In this document: piece after piece, positions 16,411 to 24,724 of the stretch
Numbering within the stretch: the first letter of the stretch is position 1
Layout of the letters: each line of letters opens with the position of its first letter
From: Streptomyces sp. NBC_00341
GTDB lineage: Bacteria > Actinomycetota > Actinomycetes > Streptomycetales > Streptomycetaceae
Length of the DNA stretch: 64,000 nt
Assembly (NCBI RefSeq): GCF_041435055.1
Contig: NZ_CP108002.1
Location: forward strand, 434,001 to 498,000
Direction of reading: 5' to 3'
Program-made: the position numbers and the translations under genes
The notes under the pieces: generated by a model
Database searches by the model: none
The model's input: the letters and a program-made list of their open reading frames with translations, nothing else
Told to the model about the DNA's origin: nothing

Positions 16411-17079
16411 GTGTCCGTACTCTCACTGGCGGCCATGCCGCAAGCGGTGAACCTGCTGGATGCCGGTTCACTGCTCGGCACGTTCGGCGCGCTCGGCGTC
16501 GCCGTCGTGCTCTTCGCCGAGACGGGGCTGCTCGTCGGCTTCTTCCTGCCCGGCGATTCCCTGCTGTTCACGGCGGGCCTGCTGAGCGTCGACGGTGCCC
16601 ACGGCCCGGTCGGGCTGTCGCTGCCGCAGGTGCTGCTCGCGGCGGTGGCCGGAGCGCTGCTGGGTGCCCAGACGGGCTACTGGCTCGGCCGCAGGGGCGG
16701 CCGGGCACTGCTCGCCCGCACCCGCTCCCGGCGACTGCGCGAGGGCGCCGACCGCGCCGCGGAGCTGCTCGCCAGATACGGCCACGCCCGCGCGATCGTG
16801 CTGGCCCGCTTCGTCCCCGTCGTACGCACGGTGCTCAATCCGCTGGCCGGCGCGCTCGACGTCCCGGCCAGGGTGTTCGCCCTGTGGCAGGTCATCGGTG
16901 GCGTGGTCTGGACGGCCGGGCTGGTCCTCGCCGGATACGCGCTGGGGTCCTCGGTCCCGAACGTCGACCGCTACCTGCTGCCGATCGTCGCTCTCGTGGT
17001 CGTGGTCTCCCTCATCCCGCTCGCCGCCGAACTGCTCCGCTCCCGCAACCGGAGCACTGCCGAAGGAGACAACAACTGA
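16411..17079 (+). CDS. DedA/SNARE-associated family membrane protein
   Basis: The 222-residue polytopic protein has the DedA hallmarks FFLPGDSLLFTAGLL near residue 45, TGYWLGRRGG, and RYGHARAIVLARFVPVVRTV, the re-entrant loop with conserved arginines. Bacterial DedA proteins act as lipid transporters or scramblases in the envelope. GTG at 16411 lies ten bases after GGGAG. ATG at 16435 is an alternative. It is followed directly by a PAP2 phosphatase gene (TGATG overlap), a pairing that suggests recycling of undecaprenyl or phospholipid carriers. The BlaI operators upstream may control it. Confidence 0.9.
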   Translation: MSVLSLAAMPQAVNLLDAGSLLGTFGALGVAVVLFAETGLLVGFFLPGDSLLFTAGLLSVDGAHGPVGLSLPQVLLAAVAGALLGAQTGYWLGRRGGRALLARTRSRRLREGADRAAELLARYGHARAIVLARFVPVVRTVLNPLAGALDVPARVFALWQVIGGVVWTAGLVLAGYALGSSVPNVDRYLLPIVALVVVVSLIPLAAELLRSRNRSTAEGDNN

Positions 17080-17714
17080 TGCCGCTCGCTTCCGCGGCCA
17101 CCTCGATCGACGGTGGGCTGTACACCTGGGTCACCGAGCTGGCCCAGCGCTCCCCCGCCGTCCTGGACTCCGCCGTCCGCCTGTGGTCGGACTACGGGCT
17201 CGCCCTGTTCGCGGTGCTCATGCTCGCGTCCTGGTGGCGTTCCCGGTCGTCGGAACCCGCGCGTACCGCCATGGCGCTCTGCGCCCCGCTCGTCGTCGTC
17301 GCCACGTATCTCGTCAACGACGTGGTGAAGTCCGCCTTTCACGAGCAACGCCCCTGCCAGACGCTGCATGTCGTGACGGTGGAGGCGTGCCCGGCGCTCG
17401 GCGACTGGTCCTTCCCCAGCAATCACGCCGCCATCGCCGCGGCGGCCGCGACGGCGATCTGGCTGACCGACCGGCGGCTCGGAAGGGTCGCGGTGCCGGC
17501 CGCGCTGGCGATGGCGGCGTCCCGGGTGTGGATCGGCGCGCACTACCCGCACGATGTGCTCGTCGGGCTGCTGATCGGCGTGCTGGTCGCCTGGCCGCTC
17601 ACCGTCGCGGCCGGCCGCTGCGCCCCGGCGGTGGTCCGGCTGCGTGACAGCCGGCTGCGTCCGCTGGTGGCGGTGGGGACGGGCCCGGCCTCTGGCCTTC
17701 GTGGCCACCTCTAG
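17079..17714 (+). CDS. PAP2 superfamily membrane phosphatase
   Basis: The 211-residue membrane protein contains the three acid-phosphatase motifs: KSAFHEQRP (near 83-91), FPSNHAA (near 110-116) and SRVWIGAHYPHDV (near 147-159), with the catalytic histidines. Likely substrates are undecaprenyl pyrophosphate or phosphatidate. AAGGAGA at 17063 precedes the ATG, which overlaps the dedA stop. The C-terminal residues and the stop codon fall inside a 19-nt tandem repeat shared with the convergent gene, so the natural C-terminus may vary between strains. Confidence 0.9.
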   Translation: MPLASAATSIDGGLYTWVTELAQRSPAVLDSAVRLWSDYGLALFAVLMLASWWRSRSSEPARTAMALCAPLVVVATYLVNDVVKSAFHEQRPCQTLHVVTVEACPALGDWSFPSNHAAIAAAAATAIWLTDRRLGRVAVPAALAMAASRVWIGAHYPHDVLVGLLIGVLVAWPLTVAAGRCAPAVVRLRDSRLRPLVAVGTGPASGLRGHL

Positions 17715-17788
17715 CCTTCGTGGGCAGGTCCAGCCTTCGTGGGCAGGTCCAGCCTTCGTGGCCGGGTCTAGCCTTCGTGGCCGGGCAT
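17694..17788. repeat. Five tandem copies of a 19-nt repeat at convergent gene ends
   Basis: Copies start at 17694, 17713, 17732, 17751 and 17770, each built on AGCCTTCGTGGNCNGGTCY with a few substitutions. The PAP2 stop TAG (17712-17714) arises at the first junction, and the stop of the convergent gene (17770-17768) at the fourth. Both C-termini are thus written by repeat units. Confidence 0.85.
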
Positions 17789-18088
17789 GCGGATGACAGC
17801 GAGACCACCGTCGAGGTCCACGGTGGAGCGGTGCGGCGGGGCGCCGTCCTCCTCGTCGTCGCGGAGCAGCAGGGCGCTCTGCCGCTCCTTGAGCTCGCTC
17901 TGCTTGCCGGGTGAGAAGGTCGCGTGCAGCTGCTCGAAGCCGGTCGCCGACACCTGGCCCTGTCGGGCGCTGTTGCGCCACGGCAGCAGACCGGCCCGGC
18001 CCGCGCGAAGCATCAGCTGATCGAGGAAGGCGACGACGGTCAGACCGATCACCAGTCCGGGCAGTGTCATCATCGCGGCGAATTCCAT
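17768..18088 (-). CDS. Small single-helix membrane protein (DUF6191-like)
   Basis: The 106-residue protein begins MEFAAMMTLPGLVIGLTVVA, one membrane helix at about 7-24, followed by a basic segment (RAGRAGLLPWRNS) and a soluble tail with the motif VSATGFEQLHATFSPGKQ. It matches a family common in Streptomyces, often called DUF6191, of unknown function. ATG at 18088 has a GATACT -10-like box about eight bases upstream and no ribosome binding site, so it is probably leaderless. The C-terminus is encoded by the 19-nt repeats. Confidence 0.7.
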   Translation of the reverse strand: MEFAAMMTLPGLVIGLTVVAFLDQLMLRAGRAGLLPWRNSARQGQVSATGFEQLHATFSPGKQSELKERQSALLLRDDEEDGAPPHRSTVDLDGGLAVIRMPGHEG

Positions 18089-18141
18089 GCGGGCAGTATC
18101 CCTCGCGTGCGGCGCGGCGTGAACCCGGCCGCGGCATACGC

Positions 18142-18178
18142 CTCTGCGGGCCGTCGCGTGGTGCGACGGCCCGCAGAG
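18142..18178 (-). terminator. Terminator hairpin after the alcohol dehydrogenase gene
   Basis: CTCTGCGGGCCGTCGC pairs perfectly over 16 bp with its complement, with a GTGGT loop, and flanking bases extend the stem with one bulge. It lies 26 bases past the stop of the minus-strand ADH gene. Confidence 0.75.
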
Positions 18179-18203
18179 GGCGTAGGCGGACGGGCTCGGA
18201 GGG

Positions 18204-19244
18204 TCAGCCGTTGGGGAGGATGACTGCCCGGCCGCTGATCTTGCCGTCGTGCAGCCGTTCGTACGCCAGCGGTGCCTCGTCCAGCGAGTACGTCTCGACG
18301 TGCACCTCGACCGATCCGGCATGGGCGAGATCGAGGACCTCGGCCAGCTCGGAGCGAGATCCCCAGTACGGGGCGGACACCGTGGTGTTGAACGGCAGGG
18401 AGCCGAAGCCCACCGGCAGCGCCCCGCCGCCGATGCCCACGATCGTGACGTCGGAGTCGATGGCGGCCGCGGCGCCCGCGGTGGCCACGGTGGGCGGTGC
18501 GCCGACGAAGTCGAGGACGACCTGTGCGCCGATGCCGCCGGTCAGCTCGCGGATTCGCGTCGCGGCGTGTTCGTCGGACAGGACGGTCTCGTGCGCCCCG
18601 ACAGTGCGGGCGAGGGCGAGCTTGTCCTCCGTGACGTCCAGGGCGATGACGCGGACGGCCGTCATGGCGCGCAGCAGCTGGATCGCGACGTGACCGAGTC
18701 CGCCGGTGCCGATGACGACAGCGGTCGCGCCGGGTACCAGCTTCGCCAGGGAGCGCTTGATCGCGTGGTACGGGGTGAGACCGGCGTCGGTGAGCGGCAC
18801 GGCCTGGACCGGGTCGAGGTCTCCGATCGGCACCAGGTGGCGCGGGTCGTCGACGATCATGTACTCGGCCATGGCGCCGGGCGAGCCGAGCCCGGGCGGG
18901 TTGATGCCGAGCTCCTTGGCGCGCAGGCAGTAGTTCTCCTTGCCCTCGGCGCACTTGACGCACGTGCCGCAGCCCCAGGGTCCGTAGACCGCGACCGAGT
19001 CGCCGACGGTGAGTCCGTCGACCCCGTCGCCGAGTGCGGCGATGGTCCCGACCCCCTCGTGTCCGAGGGTGAGCGGCAGCGGGAACGTCAGCTGCTCCGC
19101 GGGCCAGCTCATCACCGCGATGTCCGAGTGGCAGACACCTGCGGCGGTGACCTTCAGCAGAACCTGGCCGGGGCCGGGTTCCGGGTCCGGCACGGTGACG
19201 ACCTCCGGCGCGGCGCCTACGGTGCGGTACTGAACGGCTTTCAT
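18204..19244 (-). CDS. Zinc-dependent NAD(P) alcohol dehydrogenase
   Basis: The 346-residue MDR-superfamily enzyme has catalytic zinc ligands in GVCHSDIAV and GHEGVGTIAALG. The four-cysteine structural zinc loop spans CGTCVKCAEGKENYC, and the Rossmann GTGGLGHVAIQLLRA lies near residue 180. It oxidises alcohols or reduces ketones/aldehydes, and the sequence resembles rhodococcal Adh enzymes with broad secondary-alcohol range. AGGAGG precedes the ATG closely. It lies 57 bases after the SDR gene, in the order tetR, SDR, ADH, so it is probably the last gene of that operon. Confidence 0.92.
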   Translation of the reverse strand: MKAVQYRTVGAAPEVVTVPDPEPGPGQVLLKVTAAGVCHSDIAVMSWPAEQLTFPLPLTLGHEGVGTIAALGDGVDGLTVGDSVAVYGPWGCGTCVKCAEGKENYCLRAKELGINPPGLGSPGAMAEYMIVDDPRHLVPIGDLDPVQAVPLTDAGLTPYHAIKRSLAKLVPGATAVVIGTGGLGHVAIQLLRAMTAVRVIALDVTEDKLALARTVGAHETVLSDEHAATRIRELTGGIGAQVVLDFVGAPPTVATAGAAAAIDSDVTIVGIGGGALPVGFGSLPFNTTVSAPYWGSRSELAEVLDLAHAGSVEVHVETYSLDEAPLAYERLHDGKISGRAVILPNG

Positions 19245-19301
19245 GGGTCCTCCTTGACCTCTGCTGTTCTATTTCTCACCCCCGAAGCCCCCGTACGCCA
19301 T

Positions 19302-20075
19302 TCAGGAGGCGGAGTATCCGCCGTCCACCAGGTGGTAGCTGCCGTGGATGAACGAGGCGCGGTCGGAGAGCAGGAAGGCGGCGAGCTCCGCCACCTCCTG
19401 CGCGGTGCCGAGACGGCCGGCCGGGTGCAGCGAGATGAGGTGGTCGCGGGCGGGGCCGTCCGTGTTGCGCAGCAGCGGGGTGTCGATGAAGCCGGGGCCG
19501 ACCGCGTTGACACGGACGTTCTGTGCCGCGTACTCGAGTGCCGCCGTCTTGGTGAGGCCGACGACTCCGTGCTTGGCGGCGACGTACGCGGGTGAACCGG
19601 CGAAGCCGTTGGTGCCGAGGATCGACGACATGTTGACGATGGCGCCACCGCCGGCGGCGACGATCGCGGGAAGCTCGTAGCGCATCGAGTAGAAGACGCC
19701 GCTGAGGTTGGTGGCGACGACCCGGTTCCAGTCCTCGACGGCGTAGTCGCCGGTCGGGCTGCTGGGGCCGCCGATGCCCGCGTTGTTCACCGCGAGGTGC
19801 AGGGCTCCGAAGGTGTCGACGGCGAACCGCACGCCCGCTTCGACGGAGGCGGGCTCTGTGACGTCCATGGCGACGGCCGCGGCCTTGGCCCCGGTGCTCT
19901 CCAGTGCGGCGACCGCCTTGCGGGCGCTCTCCTCGTCGTAGTCGGCCACGACCACGGACGCGCCCGCGGCGGCGAGCCGGTGGGCGAGGGCCAGTCCGAT
20001 GCCGGAGGCCCCTCCGGTGACGAGAGCCGTGCGTCCGGCGAATTCCTGCTCGGTGGTGGCGGGGGTGGTGCTCAT
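19302..20075 (-). CDS. Short-chain dehydrogenase/reductase
   Basis: The 257-residue classical SDR shows the cofactor motif TGGASGIGLALAHR near residue 20, NNAGIGG near 95, catalytic Ser in IVNMSSILG and the YVAAKHG pair near 157. Asp at the end of the second strand (VVVADYD) suggests NAD preference. The ATG overlaps the stop of the upstream tetR gene (ATGA). With the zinc alcohol dehydrogenase downstream, it may oxidise an alcohol in two alternative ways or handle a substrate sensed by the regulator. Specificity is not visible. Confidence 0.93.
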   Translation of the reverse strand: MSTTPATTEQEFAGRTALVTGGASGIGLALAHRLAAAGASVVVADYDEESARKAVAALESTGAKAAAVAMDVTEPASVEAGVRFAVDTFGALHLAVNNAGIGGPSSPTGDYAVEDWNRVVATNLSGVFYSMRYELPAIVAAGGGAIVNMSSILGTNGFAGSPAYVAAKHGVVGLTKTAALEYAAQNVRVNAVGPGFIDTPLLRNTDGPARDHLISLHPAGRLGTAQEVAELAAFLLSDRASFIHGSYHLVDGGYSAS

Positions 20076-20743
20076 GATGTTCCGTTTCCTTCCGTGGTGC
20101 TGTGTGACGCCGGTCCGGCGGGAATCTGTGCGAACAGTTCCGCCGAAAGGGCGTCGAATGCCTGCTCGACGAGCCGGGGCAGCTCCTCGGGGCAGCTTCC
20201 GCGTACCCAGGCGGCCTGGGCGGCGAGCAGCGCTCCCGCTCCGGCGGCCACCGTGACGGCGGGACGGAGGTCCTGCCGCGGGTCGGTGCCCAGCCGCTGC
20301 GCGACGATGGCGACCGAGTCCTCCTGTGCGTCCACCCGGATGTGGTGGAACGCCGCGTAGAGGGTCGGCTCCCGCTCGGCCAGGACCAGCAGTTCGAAGA
20401 TCCGCGGGCGGCGGTGCCAGGCCTCCGCCCCGGGGTCCTCCAGCCAGTCCAGGACGGCCCGGCGGTAGGCGGTGAGCGGCGGTTCGCCGGCGGGACGGGC
20501 CCGCAGGGCGTCGTTGATCCGGTCGCCGTCGCCCCGGACCGAGTCCAGTACGGCGGCTTCCTTGCTGGTGAAGTACCGGCTGAAGGTACGGCGGTCGACA
20601 TCCGCGTGTTCCGCGATCTCCTCGACCGTCACTTCCCTCAGACCCCGGTCGAGCACCAGCTCGAACGCGGCCTGGGCCAGTGTGTCCCGGGTCCGGCGGG
20701 CCTTGCGGCTCCGCCTCTCGGGGGTCTTCCGTTCCCGGTTCAT
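20072..20743 (-). CDS. TetR-family repressor
   Basis: The 223-residue protein has a TetR_N domain at residues about 15-62 (TLAQAAFELVLDRGLREVTV, then DVDRRTFSRYFTSKEAAVLD) and a variable helical ligand domain. It is the first gene of the tetR-SDR-ADH operon and probably represses it, with a product or substrate of the dehydrogenases as inducer. ATG at 20743 is preferred. GTG at 20758 is an in-frame alternative with AGG just upstream. Confidence 0.9.
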   Translation of the reverse strand: MNRERKTPERRSRKARRTRDTLAQAAFELVLDRGLREVTVEEIAEHADVDRRTFSRYFTSKEAAVLDSVRGDGDRINDALRARPAGEPPLTAYRRAVLDWLEDPGAEAWHRRPRIFELLVLAEREPTLYAAFHHIRVDAQEDSVAIVAQRLGTDPRQDLRPAVTVAAGAGALLAAQAAWVRGSCPEELPRLVEQAFDALSAELFAQIPAGPASHSTTEGNGTS

Positions 20744-20877
20744 AACTGCACCGTACACCTAATAATGTCCCGGTGCGGCAAATGCCCCTCGGGGACATCT
20801 GAAAGGGCTGCGGCACAGCTGTGACCCATGGGTCTTGGGGGTCGGCGGGCAGAGCTGGGCGCCGACGCAGAGCCGGA

Positions 20878-22095
20878 CTACCGGCCGCTGAACGCCTCTG
20901 CGGCCCGCCGGGCACCGGCTCCGACGCCGGCCGTCGCGGGACGGCGGGCCCCCGACGAGGTGGCGCGCAGTGTGATCGCCGCGATGTCGTCGCGCCGCAC
21001 ACCGCCGGAGAAGGCCTCCAGATCCGCGTGGAGCGTGTCCAGCAGCTCGCGGGGGCCGAGCCGGGTCCAGTGGCTCAGGCGTGCGTCCAGCGGGTAGAAC
21101 GCTCCCGAGGCGTCACGGGCTTCGGTCACTCCGTCGGTGAACATCAGGAGCGTCGCGCCGGGCGGGAAGTCCAGCCACTCCGCGACCCGCGCCTCACTGC
21201 TCAGCTCCGCCATGCCCAGCGGCACCGACGTACGGCGCAGCGGAACGGCGGCCGCCACCCCGTCGTGCAGCATCCGGGGCGGCAGATGGCCGCAGTTGAC
21301 GGCCTGCACCCGGCCGGCGCCGTCGAGGCCGAGCACCAGTGCGGTGACGAAGCGCTCGGTCTCGCCGGTCTGGGCGGAGAAGGCGTTGTGCCGGGCGACC
21401 GCGTCCTCGACGGCGTCCACCACACCGGTCAGGGCGGGCTCACGGATGGCGGCCTCCCGGAACGCGCCGAGCGCGGCGAAGCCCACCCCTATGGCGGCGA
21501 GGCCCTTGCCCTGCACGTCACCGATGATGACGCGGGTGCCGTACGGGGACTGGACGATCTCGTAGATGTCACCGCCGACCAAGTGGTCCTCCTCGATCGG
21601 CGCGTAGATGCCGTCCACGAGGACCTGATCGGTCAGCACCGGCAGCGGGCGCAGGATCTGCCGCTGCAGGGTGACGGCCGCGGACCGCAGCCTGGCGATC
21701 GCGCTGACGTGCCGGATCCTGCGCGCGCAGGCGGCGACGCCGAGCGCACAGGCCAGCACGGTGAAGCAGACACCGCTCGCCATGTCCCAGAACGAGCCCC
21801 CCGACACCAGCCGGGAGATGACGACGACGGGCATGATCCAGAGCGCCGCGGCGACGGTCTGCCGGACCGTGCAGAAGACGGAGACGAGTGCGGGCACGAC
21901 GACCATCAGGGGAATGAGCTGCAGGCCCTCACCGGTCAGGACGTCCAGGCACACCACAGCGAGGGAGAGCAGGGCCAGTCCGCCCATCAGGACCGGGGTG
22001 CTGATCCGGGCCGCGACGGCAGCCCGCTCCCCGGCGTCGGCAACCGGCGGCTCCGCGCTGTGCGCCATCGGCGGACGCCGCACCCCGATCGTCAC
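20878..22095 (-). CDS. Membrane-anchored PP2C serine phosphatase
   Basis: The 405-residue protein has four to five membrane helices in residues about 35-125 and a coiled linker RLRSAAVTLQRQILRPLP. The PP2C/SpoIIE phosphatase domain at about 165-375 has VGGDIYEIVQ, IGDVQGKGLAAI, LLMFTDGVTEARD and DDIAAITLR. This arrangement recurs many times in Streptomyces and feeds anti-sigma-factor partner switching. GTG at 22095 follows GGGAGGAGAGG. The gene reads leftward alone; its 5' region contains tandem repeats. The target protein is unknown. Confidence 0.88.
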   Translation of the reverse strand: MTIGVRRPPMAHSAEPPVADAGERAAVAARISTPVLMGGLALLSLAVVCLDVLTGEGLQLIPLMVVVPALVSVFCTVRQTVAAALWIMPVVVISRLVSGGSFWDMASGVCFTVLACALGVAACARRIRHVSAIARLRSAAVTLQRQILRPLPVLTDQVLVDGIYAPIEEDHLVGGDIYEIVQSPYGTRVIIGDVQGKGLAAIGVGFAALGAFREAAIREPALTGVVDAVEDAVARHNAFSAQTGETERFVTALVLGLDGAGRVQAVNCGHLPPRMLHDGVAAAVPLRRTSVPLGMAELSSEARVAEWLDFPPGATLLMFTDGVTEARDASGAFYPLDARLSHWTRLGPRELLDTLHADLEAFSGGVRRDDIAAITLRATSSGARRPATAGVGAGARRAAEAFSGR

Positions 22096-22271
22096 TGTGC
22101 CCTCTCCTCCCGCAGGAGCCGGGCATGTCCCGGCAGTCATCTCCAGTCCACCTGGACCCGGGGCATCGGCGCAGGGGGCTTTCGGCCTTTTGAGCCACGC
22201 CGAAGGTCACCGGCCACCGGCCGAAGGCGCTTTTCGGCCCGGAAGACCCGGACCGGACGTCCTGGATATGA

Positions 22272-22455
22272 CGCCAGTCCGGCCAGTCCGGTCAGTCCGG
22301 TCCGCCTGGGATGCGGAGGATCGGCGTCCGTCCGGGATGCCGGAGGATCGGCGTCCGTCCGGGATGCCGGAGGATCGGCGTCCGTCCGGGATGCCGGAGG
22401 ATCGGCGTCCATCCGGGATGCCGGAGGATCAGCGTCCGTCCGAGATGCCGGGGAT
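22272..22455. repeat. Tandem repeats: 9-nt AGTCCGG units then five 27-nt units
   Basis: Three short AGTCCGG-based units (22274-22303) are followed by five head-to-tail copies starting at 22310 (26 nt), 22336, 22363, 22390 and 22417 (27 nt each), plus a degenerate sixth at 22444. The consensus begins GATGCCGGAGGATCGGCGTC and ends CGTCCGG. There are no unique spacers, so this is not CRISPR. The tract fills most of the 370-bp gap between the GNAT stop and the phosphatase start. Confidence 0.9.
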
Positions 22456-22465
22456 CATCCGGTGA

Positions 22466-23224
22466 TCAGCCGCGGGCCGCCGCGTCAGCCGCCTCTCCCC
22501 GGGCCGGACGGGGAGCCTCGGCCTCGGGTACGAGCGCCGCCAGGAAGGCCGTCCGCCGGCGGAGCCGGAATCCGAGGGACTCGTAGAGGCGCACGGCATG
22601 GATGTTGTCCGCCGCGGCGTGCAGGAACGGCGTTTCGCCGCGTTCCCGGATCTCGTGGGAGACGGCGAGCAGCAGCCGGGTGGCGAGCCCCTGGCCCCGT
22701 ACGGACTCGTCGGTGCAGACCGCGCTGATCTCGCTCCAGCCGGGCGGGTGCAGCCGTTCGCCGGCCATCGCCACCAGCGCTCCCTCGCGCCGGATTCCGA
22801 GGTAGGTGCCGAGCTCGATGGTGCGGGGCAGGAACGGTCCAGGCCGGGTACGTGCCACCAGGTCGAGCATCTCGGGCACGTCGGCGGGTCCGAGCCGTAC
22901 CGCCTCCGGGTCCGGGGCGGCCGCGACGCCCGCGTCGACGAGCTGGACGCCCTCGGCGTGGAAGGTCCGCTTCCAGTCGTCCGGCGGCGGCTCCCGGAAA
23001 GCGGTGATGGTGATCGCGGCGCCCGGACCGGCGAGCGCCGCGGCGTCGGCCCAGTCCGCCGGCCCCGGCCGGTCGGGAAGCGCGACCCAGGGGGTGACGG
23101 CGGCCGGGTAGCGCAGGACGCGGCCGCGGCGTTCCGCGAAACGGGCGTGCGGCCCGGTCAGCGAGGAGCCGACCGGGTCGTCCAGCGGGTGCTCGCCGCC
23201 GGACGGGGGCTGCTGCGTACTCAT
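22466..23224 (-). CDS. GNAT-family N-acetyltransferase
   Basis: The 252-residue protein has its acetyl-CoA-binding core in the C-terminal half: VRGQGLATRLLLAVSHEIRE near 175-195 carries the R/Q-x-x-G-x-G/A motif, followed by LHAAADNIHAVRLYESLGFR. The N-terminal 100 residues look like a degenerate second GNAT or FR47-type domain. The acceptor substrate is unknown. Its ATG overlaps the stop of the... upstream quinone reductase gene's last codon region by ATGA at 23221-23224, so the two are co-transcribed. Confidence 0.85.
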   Translation of the reverse strand: MSTQQPPSGGEHPLDDPVGSSLTGPHARFAERRGRVLRYPAAVTPWVALPDRPGPADWADAAALAGPGAAITITAFREPPPDDWKRTFHAEGVQLVDAGVAAAPDPEAVRLGPADVPEMLDLVARTRPGPFLPRTIELGTYLGIRREGALVAMAGERLHPPGWSEISAVCTDESVRGQGLATRLLLAVSHEIRERGETPFLHAAADNIHAVRLYESLGFRLRRRTAFLAALVPEAEAPRPARGEAADAAARG

Positions 23225-24141
23225 GCGGTCACCTCGATCACGGTCTTTCCCCGGGCGTGTCCGCTCTCCACGGCCCGCAGCGCCTCGCCCGCCTCGCTCA
23301 GCGGGTAGGTCCGGGTGACATGGGTCCGCAGAACTCCCGCGACGACGAGGTCCGCGACCTCTGTGAGGACCGCCGAGGTACGGGCCCGGACCACCGCGGC
23401 GCCGCCCAGCTCCACCGCGAGCGGCTTGTCGGCGGCGCTGATGAGGGCGGCGGGATCGGCGAGCAGCGAGGCGGCCTCCCGCAGCGTGTCACCGCCGACC
23501 AGGTCGAAGACCGCGTCGACGCCGTCGGGGGCCGCCGCCCGTATCCGCTCCGCGAGCGAGGCGCCGGATTCGACGTGTACGGCGCCGAGCGACTCGACGA
23601 AGTCCTTCTTGGCCGCGCCCGCCACCGCGACGACCTTGACGCCGGCGTGGTGTGCGAGCTGGACCGCGGCGTTTCCGACGCCACCGCCGGCGCCGGTGAC
23701 CAGCAGCGTCGAGCCGGGGGCGGGAGCGAGCTGGCGCAGCCCGTCGTACGCGGTGGCGGCGGCGACCGGCAGCGCCGCGGCGTCGGTGAACGACAGCCCG
23801 GCCGGCTTGTGCGCGGTCACCGCGACGGGCAGCAGCGTGTACTCGGCATACCCGCCGGTCACCGGAGTGCCGAACACCTCGTCGCCGGCCGCGAACCCTT
23901 CGACGTCCGGGCCGACCGCCACGACGACCCCGGCGGCCTCGCTGCCGAGGACCGTGGGGAACGGCTGCGGTTCGCTGCCGGGCCTGGTGTAGCCCGTGCG
24001 CAGCTTCCAGTCGACCGGATTGACGCCCGCCGCCCGTACGGCGATGAGCAGCTCCGCGGCACCGGGCACCGGAGCCTGCTGCTCGACGAGTGCCTCCACC
24101 TCCGGCCCGCCGTTGCGGGTGAACACGTACGCCTTCGGCAT
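23221..24141 (-). CDS. NADPH:quinone oxidoreductase-like MDR protein
   Basis: The 306-residue zinc-free MDR enzyme begins MPKAYVFTRNGGPEVEALVE, with GVNPVDWKLRTGY, LGSEAAGVVVAVG and the nucleotide-binding VTGAGGGVGNAAVQLAHHAG near residue 150. No zinc ligands are present, as expected for the QOR group. It reduces quinones or enones with NADPH. GGAGAGAGGGAG precedes the ATG. It heads a two-gene unit with the GNAT. A short TCTTCCACnGC-type repeat lies just upstream (24168-24222). Confidence 0.9.
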   Translation of the reverse strand: MPKAYVFTRNGGPEVEALVEQQAPVPGAAELLIAVRAAGVNPVDWKLRTGYTRPGSEPQPFPTVLGSEAAGVVVAVGPDVEGFAAGDEVFGTPVTGGYAEYTLLPVAVTAHKPAGLSFTDAAALPVAAATAYDGLRQLAPAPGSTLLVTGAGGGVGNAAVQLAHHAGVKVVAVAGAAKKDFVESLGAVHVESGASLAERIRAAAPDGVDAVFDLVGGDTLREAASLLADPAALISAADKPLAVELGGAAVVRARTSAVLTEVADLVVAGVLRTHVTRTYPLSEAGEALRAVESGHARGKTVIEVTA

Positions 24142-24724
24142 GAGCTCCCTCTCTCCTGTTCCCACGACTGTCTTCCGCTGCTGTCTTCCACTGCTGTCTT
24201 CCACAGCCGTCTTCCACGGCTGTTTCTCAGGGCACCACCACGCGGACGGTTCCCACAGCAGCAGGAAGTCCCTCCCGGGTGCGGGTATTCCCGGGGAGGT
24301 GCCGGGTTCACGGAGCCGTGACACGACACTGCCGTCCGCCCGCTGACCGATTCCCGCCAGTCGGGTCCCGGTCGTCCTCCGCTCCCCCGCCGCAGGTCAT
24401 CCGCGCGACCGCGGGCATCAGCCGGAGACCACGAGCCGGGTCACCGTCGATTTCAACTCAACTACCGCTGGATATGCGCCGGTCGGTGCCCATTGCGCCC
24501 GGGGCTGTGGCACTCTGGTGGCGACCGCCCCACCGGGCTCCCCCGTACCGGTGGGGCGGTTCTGCTGCCGAATCCGTTGCCCTGCACAGATATGACGATG
24601 GATCACGTCGATTCTCGGCCATTGACTGGTTGTGACCTGATCAACTCTCACCTGCCCGCATGGACGGACTCTCTGCGGGCATACGCCTACACCTCATGGC
24701 CTACGACCAGGGGAGCGTGAAGAG
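24142..24724. other. Intergenic region with hairpin, no gene seen
   Basis: This 583-base stretch holds no convincing gene. The left part has four imperfect copies of a CTGTCTTCCAC-type element upstream of the quinone reductase. A hairpin at 24520-24556 (ACCGCCCCACCGG, 11-base loop, exact complement) looks like a terminator with no obvious parent gene. The region from 24560 on is locally AT-rich (CACAGATATGACGATGG and following) and should contain the sigma-factor promoter, but I could not assign -35/-10 boxes with confidence. TGCCCGCA ... TGCGGGCA (24654-24682) forms a weaker stem. Confidence 0.5.

Noticed and set aside
22137..22412. Repeat protein reading TDADPPASR units
   Set aside because: It only translates the 27-nt minisatellite and lacks a ribosome binding site or conserved sequence beyond the repeat.
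22310..22455. Possible CRISPR array
   Set aside because: Units are contiguous without unique spacers, and no cas genes are nearby. It is a minisatellite.
24493..24720. Small open frame before the sigma factor gene
   Set aside because: It has no ribosome binding site, crosses a 13-bp hairpin and its composition is unlike the neighbouring proteins.
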